From the NCBI GenBank assembly GCA_026686845.1, contig JAIVEN010000015.1, forward strand, positions 21,929,501-21,993,500: DNA of 64,000 nt, given 5' to 3'. Every line of letters starts with the position of its first letter. The stretch's first letter is position 1. Origin of the DNA: Adenanthera pavonina. Lineage: Eukaryota > Streptophyta > Magnoliopsida > Fabales > Fabaceae. This document shows, in pieces, positions 50,643 through 61,726 of the stretch. Made by a program: the position numbers and the translations under genes. The notes beneath the pieces were generated by a model, which searched no databases, was not told the origin of the DNA, and worked only from the letters and a program-made list of their open reading frames with translations.

Positions 50643-53600
50643 TGTGAATACCCCATTTTGTCAGGACATTTTATAAAACAAAAAAAACAAAAAACAAAAA
50701 AATAAAATAAAATAAAATAAATTTAATATATATATATAAATAAAAAAAATCAATCAAATCATTTTCCAATCCTATCTGTATAGTATCCTAAGCCTTTATT
50801 TGAAAATCTTTTTTTAAAAAGGGCTTATAAAAAAAAGCTAAATAAAACAAAATAGTAATAATAAAAAATAAAACAAAGAAAGAAAGAAAAAAGAGGAAAG
50901 AAGAAAAAAGATAAAATAAAAAAAATAAAAAAATAACTAAATTTTTTTTTTGTATTAAAATAAAGTGGTATAAAAAAATTAAATTAAAATTATTAATTAA
51001 AGAAAATTGAAAAAAAAGAAAAAGGGGCTGAAAGCCTGAGCCCTAATTTTAGGGCTCAGGCACGCATGAGCTAGACCAGGGGGAGGAGCAGAGAAAGAAA
51101 AGAAAAAAGCTGAGACGGAGTCAGGCACGCGTGAACTAGGCCGAGGACGAAGAGAAGCACACGAACAGGTAAGGCCACGAAGATTGAAAAAGGGAGAGGA
51201 CCCGAGAACAAAGGAGGACGCGAGCACAGAGGGAGGCAACAAACTCAAAAGAAAAACAGAGGGGGTGAAGCCGAGCAGGAGGGAGCAAAAACAGAGGGAG
51301 CCGCGGAGACCGAGGGACCACCGGAAAGCAACCGGAGGCATGAGAGTTAGAGAGAGCTGCAGAAAAGAGCTTGCTTGGGACCGAGGAGAGAAAATTTGGA
51401 GGGACCGAAAACCCTAAAGACCCGAATTTCAGAGGCCGAGGGATCAAAAATTGAGAGCTGAGGCAGAGCTCGGAAGCTGAAAAAGATCGAGGTAGTCTAG
51501 ACCGAAGGAGGAGGAGAATCCGAGGGAGGCAGAGCACGAGGGAGACGAGCCATGATCCAGCGAGGAAACACTGAAATCCGAGGATTCTCTAATGCGTCTC
51601 CACTATCCCACTCGGTGAGCTCCATGTTCTCCTTCTTCATTCTTGTTCTGCCATATCGTGATCTGGTGTATTGTAAGCTACTGAGTTTTCATGGTGTTGT
51701 TCCCCTGTAATTTCCTCTCGGTTCAGCCCCTCTGCCTTTCCATGTTTCATTTTTTTTTTCCAGTTCTGCTTTACAGGCTACGTGTCTTTGTTGTGCATTT
51801 CCCCCCTTGTTTATTGTTTGGCCTAAATTTTGAACCAAGATAGTGATGGGTTGTTTGGCTAGCCATCCTCCTGACCTGTGTTTGGAATCTGTAGCAATTG
51901 ATTGTTTATGCTTTGTATTTTGTGAGTTTATTGAGCTTCTTTCCATTAAAGAAGGTTGTGCGTTCTTTGCTTTTAGGATGTGCTAATCTGGTGTTGATAA
52001 AATACTTTAATCTCAAAGTGGATTAAATGGTAATGAATATCGTTGGCCTTGAAAGGCTGGTCCATAGTTAAGCTTCAAATGTGCCCTGTTTTTGACTAAG
52101 ATTTGCATGATGCTGTGTTTGGCAAGCTGCGTTGATGAACTCTGTTTTCTGAACTTAAATAAGCTGTGTTTTGTGGATGCGGGAATCTGTATATTGATCC
52201 CACCATATGAGTTTTAGTGAATTTGAAAGTAATTGCTTGCTTATGCTTTGTATCCTCCGTGAAGGTCATGAGTTTTAGATTATGTCTGAAAGATGTTTGT
52301 TATGCCTCTTGAAACATGCTTTTGGGATGATGTTATGCCTCTTGGTATATTTTAATGGTCTTAGATTTCATACGCATGTATTGGGTCATTTGGGCAAAGC
52401 TTGGGGTGTTGTGACACTGATTCTCATGTCTTGCTTGAGCTTGATGAAATGCCCATCCAACTTTGGTTTTGTATGAGAAGACATGTTTCAAGTGTTGCAT
52501 TAGTGTTCCTGTTGCTAGCTTCAAGTCATGCCCTTCATACTTTACTCTGTTATTCTAAACTTGTCTTTGCTGTCACAAACTCATTGGTTCTGCTTAGAAA
52601 GATGATCACATGACTGTGTTTCTTGCATTTGATGATGGGTTCTGAGACAATACATATCCATTTGATTTCAGGCTTCTCAAATGGACATATAACCTTGTGT
52701 TACTATGTCTAGGCACTGATTTGGCTGCTGTGTGATGACATGTAGTTATAATAGCGATACATCTGTGATAGGGCATGCCCAAAAGCCAGTTTAGTGTGTT
52801 GCATGTTCATGTCCCATTTTATGGCCATAAATGAACCATTCTCCCATGATCTTTCCATTTAAAGGTTAGGAGTATGTGCTGCACGTTTGATATGGGTTGA
52901 GTCTCTAAATTGAAATTTATGCTCATTGTCTCACTCATTAGGATTTCAGTTTAGTCATGGGCTACTTAAGTCCCCTTTTAGTTACGAAAAGGTTTATATG
53001 GTTTGGTTTTGGATGAAAAATTCACCTTTGCTGACATTCATGGTCAGTATGTATCATTTGATTTATAGTGTATTCTCATACCATTTAGCTTCTAAAGGGA
53101 ACCATTAATTGCATATTACTTTGGACTAGCATGATGTTGTCTGTGAACACTTTGGAGGGTAGAATAGTTGGTTATGTGAATGCCTTGCTTGCCCTTATAT
53201 TGGAATTAGAATGCTATCATGAACTTAAGAGTTTTAACTTACCCTCTTCAAACTTTCTTTGGAGCACCATGGGAGCATGGACCAATTTGGGAGAAATCAA
53301 GACCATCATCGTCAAGGCAAAGAAGAATTGGAGCAAAAGCAAAATAGTTTGATCCCCTTTCTCATCTCTGTTGTGTAACCTTTTTATTGTATTGAAACTA
53401 TCATCTGAATCTGAATTTGCACATCAGCACACACATAAAAGACAAATTTATGTATGAGCTGTAAATTTCTTTAATACATATGTATATTTTAAGAAATTGG
53501 TCACGAAGGTTTTAGAGCTTTCGCAGACCCCTAAAACAATTACACTGTACGAGCCTATGGGGCTGCACGAGTGAGTTAATAAGGTCCACTTATAATAATA

Positions 53601-55125
53601 GGTTCTAATGACCTTTCCACTTCATTTTCCTGTTGAAAATAAATAAACAAAAAAATAAAATAATAATAATAAGAATAATGGATTTAATAACTACACCACG
53701 TGAGTTTGGAACCCACGCAGGTATTTAAGTTTACTGAGTTATCGCGTGAGATTGCGAATCCAGGTAGATATATCAGTTAAATAATTTTTTTAAGAAAATA
53801 ATTATATAAAAAATAAATTATGATATCATAACAAGTTTTTTCCAATTTTATCTAAAAATATATATAAAATCATCTTTTGAAAATTGAAAAAATAATAGTA
53901 TTTTCAAAATTTTTGCTTTCACTTGTATAATAAAGTTTTAATGACGCAAGGTTTAGAACTTCTGCAGGTAATTAAGGAATCGATCTATCGGGTACGACTA
54001 CGAGTTTACAACAAGTGGATCGATTTTTATTTTAAAAGGAAAATTCTCAAAAGTACAAAAATATGTCATTTTAAAAATCAAAAAATCAAATAAAAACATT
54101 TTCAAAACCCAAAAAATAAAAATGTTTTCAAAACAAAATAAAATAAGAGTAAGTAAGCGGAATTAAATTATCTTTTTGTAAATTAAAACATACCAACTCA
54201 ATCTCAGAAATTGTTTTGATTGCGAAGAGTTAAATTATTTTCAAATAACTTTCTCTTATCACGAAATTTTATAATTAAAAAATATCAATTAACAGACACG
54301 CATTTCTAGTCCCGAACTACGTGGACTTTGATCCCCATCACAGGGTACGTAGGCCCTAGGCTCTGATCCTTGGTCAAGTCCGCCTTTGTAAATAAATAAG
54401 TCTTTTCTGATTTATTTGGTGTTTTTCCCTCAATTTAATAAATATTTACAAATTTATTTTTCCAAGTCCGCCTTTGTAAATAAATAAGTCTTTTCTGATT
54501 TATTTGATGTTTTTCCCTCAATTTAATAAATATTTACTAATTTATTTTTCCAAATCCGCCTTTATAAATAAATAAATATTTTCTGATTTATTTGGTGTTT
54601 TTTCCCATAATTTAATAAATGTTTTCTCAATATTAATTTAATTTATTTTCTCAATTCCTTTTCCTCATTTTGTTTAAATATCCTCAATCCTAATTTAATT
54701 TATTTTCTTTATTTTATTTTCTTAAATTTCTTTTTCCTCATTTTTTTCTCTAAACCCCTTTAATTTCTAAGTTACATTATTTTTCTTATTCTATTGTCCA
54801 AATTTTGCAAATCTTCTTAAATTCTTCTCTATCCTTATTCTTACATGTGAATAATAAAAGAAAATTCAAAATATTTTTAAAGCCATATTAATTTACACTA
54901 TCAACGTAAGGTAACCGTAAGGTGTTGTGAGGTGCCTAACACCTTCCCCACACACAATCGACTCCCGAATCCAACTCTGATTACGCAGGCCAACCTTTTC
55001 CTTTTTAATTCGGTTTCCCAATATTTTCCTCAAAATTTTGGTGGCGACTCCTCACAAGTCGGTTTTCACTCGAAAACCAGATTTGTTCTTCTTTTTCCTT
55101 TCGTCGCATTTTTCCTGGTGCGACA
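50643..55125 (+). mobile_element. Solo LTR, Ogre/Tat-type Ty3-Gypsy
   Basis: The LTR starts tgtgaataccccattttgtc and ends tggtgcgaca, the TG...CA form expected for LTRs. It is flanked by a perfect 5-bp duplication, tgtat, at 50638-50642 and 55126-55130. The length of 4483 bp and the tacccca...gcgaca ends are typical of the giant LTRs of Ogre-like elements. A purine-rich block (51000-51560) and a locally repeated segment (54360-54610, aataaataagtctttt and ccctcaatttaataaat three times) lie inside. No gag or pol is present, so the copy most likely arose by recombination between the two LTRs of a full element. It must be read as one unit, since the short open frames inside have no protein motifs. 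Confidence 0.85.
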
Positions 55126-55130
55126 TGTAT

Positions 55131-57635
55131 GACCATGGATTGTGGAATTGGGGATTGTATTGGATTGGAATTGTTTAGGAATATATATACATGTTTTTGG
55201 CCTAGACTCTTTATAGTTATCCTCTCAATAATTTTGATGGTTGCTTACTTGATTTAGCTTTGTTATATGGTTAATTAAGTAGTTAATTTCTTGATTAATG
55301 AGTAGATTGAAATTATGGTCTAAAATTGTGATTGTTGGTCAAAGATGTGTGATTTAATAGTCCATGACTTTCTATTATCAATGTATGAAATTAAAATACC
55401 TACAAGATGTTTGAGGGATTTATTTAGAGATATAATCCTATGCTAAGTAAATTTCTCATACAACTTGAAATTAGGATAATTAATGGTTTAATTGGATTAA
55501 TTGAGCACTTAACATAATTGGGTTATCCTAGTTTACTATTTATTTGAAAGAAATTTTTAACTTCTCCGAGTGATTGCCAAGCATTATCCTCCATTTTTGC
55601 ATTTTCACAACCTTCAATATTTTAATTTGTACATATTAGTTTATAGTTTTAATACTTACCAATTTTACTTTATTGAAATTTAAATTATAAATTTTGTATT
55701 TAAAATTTTGACAAAACCCCCAAGAATTAGTGTATAGTCTTTGATCTTTGCATATTTATTAGTTGATATTTAATCCTTACATTTAGCTTGCACTAGCATA
55801 GCATTAGTTTAGTTTTTGTTTCCTAGATAGAGTTTTACATATATACCCACACTCTCACACTTACACTTTCCATACCTCTTCCATTCTCACACACACTTGT
55901 GTATATTTTCATTCATTTATCTATATACTTACTTATTTTTTTCCTATTTTTATAAAAAAAATTTATTTTCTAAAATTTTCTCTTTTAGTTTTTATTTGCT
56001 TAATTACTTAGTTACCACCTAAACAAACTTTATACTAGTTGCTCTGAAGTGAAACAACCTTAGTTGCACGTTTTACTACATAATTTTTGTTTTACAATTA
56101 AATATTAAATTTTAACCTCAAGACAAGGTTCATCACCCACTTTGCCAAGTTTTGATTCAAATTTGTTATCTAACCAAAATTCACAAAAACAATAGCGTAC
56201 AAAATTAATAATATAGTTTTATTTTTTTACTTCGACAATTGAATTAATGAAAATTATTTTCATTATGAGCACCAAGGGTAATTTACTATGTCATTGACTA
56301 ACTTGTTTTATCAAAATATTGATCCTTCACATAAATATTATTTAATAATATTTAAACAATAGCTAGCCAAACAAGTTTTTTCAATAAAAATATTTTTTAA
56401 AATTTTTGTCATATTATAAAATTAGTTAATTTTATAATTCAAGCCTCTTGTAAATATATTTATTTACCTATTTGTTTGTAATCTTTTAGACACATGAGAA
56501 AATGTCTGTGCATGATCATGTGTGTTGGCACGCGGGCGGACTTGTGTGTGTCCAGCGTGTTTTGTGTGTCTAGCACACACATGCCCATAGCCACAAATTA
56601 ATAGATAAATAGATATCTTAAATATATTTTTTTAAGTTTGATTTCTAATCATATAAATGAAAAATAATTTATTAGAAGAGACAAAATTCAGTTTGATATA
56701 TGCTTCAAAGAGATTCATTTTCAGCTTTTGACAGAAAATACTCTTGTTGCTAAAAGAAAAGTTAGTTTTTATTCCAACAAAAACAAAGGTAGTTAATAAG
56801 AGATTCAATATAAATATATAATATGGAATAAATTGATAGATGTTTATTTTAATATAATTTTTAATTATTAAATATTAATTTTAAAATCTTTCAAGAATAT
56901 TTCTAATTGAGTTAACGTATTGAACTAAAGTATAGATTTCCAAAATAAAAAAGAAGACTTCTATAATTAGAAGGTACGTCGAAATGTTTTTCTGTAAATT
57001 TAAATTATCTAAATTAATCCAATTTAGGATTCAAGATAGCTTAGTTTCTAATTTTTAATGTTCCGCCATAGGATAGCCTAGTTGAGGGAATATACTTTTT
57101 TTCATTGTTAACTAAACAATGATTAATGTAGATTTCAAACATTAGGCTGTTTGGTAAGAAATGGGAAACTTAATGTTAAGGGTTTTATTAAAATAATTTG
57201 TGGACTTTAAATGGATAAGATTGAGCTTTGTTTGGCGGACAACTTTCAAGTCTGAAGAATTACGTGCGAAAACCATGTTGAAGTTTTGACTATTCATGAA
57301 TGGAAAAGAAGTTATATGTACACTATTATCTTTGCTACGGGAGTTAAGACTATTTAATTACCAAATATGATAGACTAATATGATTATTTAATAATAACAT
57401 AACATATATGTAATTTTTTCATATAACTCAATATAGTTCTCAAATTAAAACATATCCTTATCATGTTATTATTAAAGAATAGTGTTCCCTTCATAAAAAA
57501 AAAGAATAGTGTATTTATTATATTTTGATTGAAAATTTTACTCATTAAAATATAAAAATTGCATATCTATATATAATCAAAAGTTTATATTAATATGATT
57601 TATTGAGAAAAGAAATGATATTTCAAAATTTTAAA
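55131..57635. other. AT-rich intergenic DNA
   Basis: The first bases continue the sequence that preceded the solo LTR. A GT-rich cluster near 56500-56590 contains repeated gtgtgt and cgtgt words. I see no supported gene and no bounded element. Confidence 0.45.
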
Positions 57636-58189
57636 TATACTAAAGGGAAAATTCTAGATAAATACCAAGGAATGAAGATTATTCTAAAAAGATACTCCAA
57701 TTAACTCTAATTCCAAATAACAATCGTAGTATGTAATTGGAATTAAAAAGTGAAGGGACTTGACTGAATTGCTCAGCCTTATTAACAAGTTGAACAACAA
57801 AGGAAAAACTCCAAATGAGACTTGTGAACTCTCGCTCTCTCTCATAGTGCTTTATTGCTCATTTTTTCTCTCTATCACTTGCTCTCTCTCACAATGCTCT
57901 GTTGCTTCTTCTCTTTTCTCTCTATCACTCAATCTCTCTCGTAGGAACTCTCACTTGTTGGCTCTCACTCTTTCTTGCAGTCCCTATATCTTGGTCGCTC
58001 AAGCGTTTTTTAAAGCTTTGACCATGTCTACTGAAGGTTCATTCTATCTCCTTAACTCAAACCTTCCTTCTATGGTTCTAGTTGGTGATTTTAGTATATT
58101 GGTATATTAAGTTGTGTTTAGAGTTTATTTTATATGCTAAATATTACCATCCACTCTCATTATAGTCATTTGAGTCAATTGAAAAAATG

Positions 58190-59520
58190 GATACCTTGAA
58201 AAGCTTATTATGCTGTGCAATTGGTGTGCATTAAATGGTAATGCATTTGCAAATGAAAAGATTTAGCTTCTGAATAATTTGTTTGTAAGTGATACTTGTA
58301 AATTTGCAAGTGATTGAATGACTAATGGTCCATAATACATTTTCATTTTCATTAGTTATAATATGAGTAAATGGAAGAGTATATGACTACTGGATGAGTT
58401 TACCTTCCCTTTCCCCCTCCCCTCCCCTCCCCTTTTTAATTGCTTTGTTCATTTAAGGTGCAATGAGTGAAAAATTGTGATTGTTATTGTCCAAGGTTGG
58501 ATTTTGTTATACCCTTATTCTAATTGATAAGTAGATGTCAAGCTTCCAAGTAGATTAGCCCTTTGCTTGTGCAAGCAACTATAAAGAGCTTGAGGATCAC
58601 CTAAAGGAAAGCATTGCCACTGCAATTGGGTTCATTTTGTTGCCATGCAGGATACCTAGTGTGAGGAAAGTTACTATCAACATAGAATATATGATGAACT
58701 GTATAGATGTAAAAATAGTATGCAAACTACTAAACAATGTTATGTATTGTACAAATTTTCTTTCATTGTAAATGTGTACTTGTACCAGATAATTTTTTTT
58801 AAAATAATGTACAGTTTTTGTAATGAATGGTTTAGTTATTTTAATAAAAATTACCCTTTCTTGTGCAAGAAAGAGTCTTAGCAACATAATGAATAGCACC
58901 GTATATGACTCATTGATTAACCTTATTTTACCAGTTCAAAAGTATTAGCAACATGTCTATATAAATGTGTTGAATTTAATTTCCAAATGACCCTGGTGCA
59001 TTTACAAATGATTCTCATATATTTACAACAGATCATCATGTATTTGCAAGTGACAATCAGTTATTTACAAGTTACATTCGTGGTCCTTGGTTCCAACTAA
59101 TGTTAAAGATTAATGTAAGTGATTTTCGCTTATTTGCAAGTAATTTTCATTTATTTGCAAGTGACTTTTGTTTATTTGTAATGTCATTTACATTGGTTGA
59201 CCAATGAGGACCTCTTTCCTGATGGTTGGCCATCACACATTTGTTCTGATTTGACACAACTTAGCTCATTTATACATGACTTTCACTCATTTGTAGGTGA
59301 CTTTTGTTCATTTGTAAGTGACTTTGGTTTATTTGTAAATGACTTTCATATATACTATGATCTGCACTGATCAATCGGCCCCTTCCCTGATGGTTAATTA
59401 GCACAGACTTTTTCTAATTTGGCACAACGTAGCTCATATGCAAGTGATACTCGGTAATTTGTAACTCCAATCTATCATTTACAAATGAGCAAAAATTTGT
59501 TGCAAATGTGAGCAGATCAA
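58190..59520. repeat. Subterminal repeats of the Mutator-like element
   Basis: About fifteen variants of a 20-24 bp unit near catttgcaagtgacttt occur here, densest at 59035-59350. The complementary orientation (cacttgcaaatga) appears at 60955-61135 near the other end. Repeats of this type beside transposon ends commonly serve as transposase-binding sites; that role is inferred. Confidence 0.7.
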
Positions 59521-60120
59521 TTGGAAATTTGTAGACCATAGAATCAAGCCATGAAAGCCTGCGAATAAAGAATGAGCAACCATTTAGTTGATGTTATCAG
59601 AAATCTTAGTTGCAAGAAGCCAAGTATCTTATTAATTTGACCTATTAGCTTAACTACATTTAGGATTGTTCCTTTAAGCAAATCTACTTGTTTTTTACAC
59701 TTTATATTTAATCTTATGAATTCCAACTACACACATTATGTGGGGAATAAGAAATTACCTTCTATCTTTTAGTAAAGAATTATATAAGAGCAATAATGGT
59801 GACAAGATTAAGAACTCACTCCCATTGAGTACCCAAAATATGATCCCTCTCAACTAATGAGACAATATTATTTGCAATAAAATAGATTCCTCCTTGTCAA
59901 ATTCATACCACCAACATAATTGATCCCTATCAAATTCACTGATTTCTTATACTTATTTGTCTATCACTTTCCAATATAAAAATGGTAATAAACCAATAGC
60001 AATAAAAATTAAAACACACTAAGCATGGAAATGAATAATTCATTTAATCAAAATGGTCATAGATCAAACTATACATTTGCCAGCAAAATACATTCCACAC
60101 TCACCTTAATACTCCAACAC

Positions 60121-60556
60121 TAGAACAGTCAAATCGGGTTGGCCCGCCTCGAGCTGGACCAAAAAACCCGATTTGACAAACGGGCTTGGATAACCAAGCA
60201 TGAACCCGCGGACTTTTTTTAATTTTTTAATAAAATTTTTTTATACAATTATTTAAATTAATACAACTAATTATAATCATAATTCATAAAAAATTAACAT
60301 GATATTTAAATTTTACAATTTATATATCACTAATTAATAAAATAATATGTATTTTTTAATATTTTAAACCAAAAAAAAAAAAGAAAAAGAAAAAGGTCTC
60401 GGGCTTTCGGGCCGGCCCGCCATGGGCCGGGTCTAAACAGGCAGGGTTAAAAAAGTTTGGATTATGTATTTACTCATGAAATTAAGACCCAAACCCGCTT
60501 ATTTTTTCGGGCTTTTCGGGTCAGTCTGTCGGACTTGACCCATTTTAATGGCTCTA
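60121..60556. mobile_element. Non-autonomous hAT element, 436 bp, nested
   Basis: The ends are tagaacagtcaaatcggg and, inward from the right, tagagccattaaaatggg. A perfect 8-bp duplication, tccaacac, lies at 60113-60120 and 60557-60564. GC-rich ggcccg/gccggcc blocks flank an AT-rich core, the same plan as the element at 2157-2808, so both probably belong to one family. It is inserted inside the Mutator-like element and is therefore younger. Confidence 0.85.
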
Positions 60557-61726
60557 TCCAACACCACCAACAATAGAAATAACACCACCTAATACAAGTT
60601 TGCAAACGCCTAACAACACCTAGTACAATGAATTGAACAACGCTAGAAAAAAAAAGAATCGAACACAAGCAACAACACCTATGACTTTCAATAATCTAAC
60701 TCATCTTCAATGCATGGCCACAACCAAAAGCAACATAATGATCCTTGCGAACTGAGGCATGCTAGTAATGACCAAATATTTATTGTCTTCTTGTAGCTTG
60801 CTATTTCTAACTCTTGTCGTCTAATCATTTATATAGTTCCCTTTGGTATTAATCCATCAATAAATTTGAAATATCCATAACACTGATGTTCTCATAAAAC
60901 AATGGGACACAACCAAATTAGTTGTGGATACATGAGTATTATATGCAAATGCATGAACTTCACTTGCAAATGAACAATTAGTTGGAAATTAACATATACT
61001 CATCTAATATTCATCTGCTGTGAATACTTATTTGATCAGACAATCAGTTATTTGCAAATGAAAATGCATTATGAGCCCTCACTCATTTAGTCATTTGCAA
61101 ATGATGATCTAGAATCACTTGTAAATACATGAGTGAGCATCACCTAGAAAAAACTGGTTCAACAACTATAACTATTGATGTGCAAATGTCATTTCTTACT
61201 ATTTCCAATTAGACCACATCTAGAACATTAATCAACTTCTTAGAGTATCCATTTTTTTCAATTGATTCAAATGACTATAATTGGAAAACTATAATGAGGA
61301 TGGATGGTAATATTAAGCAGACAAAACTAACCCTAGACACAGATGAACCCTTCAGCAAATGAGAGAGAACTCTAACCCATAATAGAAGGAAGACAAGAGT
61401 TAGGTTGCAATAACCAACCTTTCGTTGATAAAGTTGAAGCCTTCGAAAACCCTACACAAACCAAACAATAGGGAGTGTGAGAGAGAGTGAGAGCCAATGA
61501 GAGAAAGTGAGAGACCATTGATGAGTAGAGAGCAATCAAGAGAGACTGCGTGATAGACTGTTTTTCTTATGTTAATTGGGTAGGGCATTTAAGTCAATTC
61601 CCCATGTTTTCTTATTTCCAAAATGATACTTCGGTTGTTAATTTTATGAGATTAGAGTAAATTGGAGTATATTTTTGGAATTAATTTTGTTCCTTGGCAT
61701 TTTTCTGTCATTTTCCCTATACTAAA

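Larger units (their letters stand above)
57645..61717. mobile_element. Mutator-like element with long inverted termini
   Basis: The ends gggaaaat and (inverted) gggaaaat are flanked by a perfect 9-bp duplication, tatactaaa, at 57636-57644 and 61718-61726, the Mutator signature. Inverted similarity runs inward for at least 600 bp. Paired landmarks include ccaagg(a/g)a near 57666 with its complement near 61692, CT-rich 57820-57980 against GA-rich 61460-61560, and aatattaccatccactctc at 58140 against its complement near 61310. The inner region carries many ttatttgcaagtgac-type subterminal repeats. No transposase frame is present, so it is non-autonomous. A hAT element is nested at 60121-60556. 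Total length is 4073 bp. Confidence 0.85.

Noticed and set aside
50997..51540. Open frames of 77-133 codons in the purine-rich tract
   Set aside because: They lie inside the solo LTR, are low complexity and have no protein motif. They are a composition effect.
55850..56600. CA/GT-rich phrases as a possible CRISPR-like or regular array
   Set aside because: Spacing and sequence are irregular; this is a nuclear plant genome and the words are simple dinucleotide repeats.
57760..58110. 116-codon Ser/Leu-rich frame near the Mutator-like left end
   Set aside because: It lies within the inverted terminus in a CT-rich tract with a complementary GA tract at the other end; there is no start context or domain.
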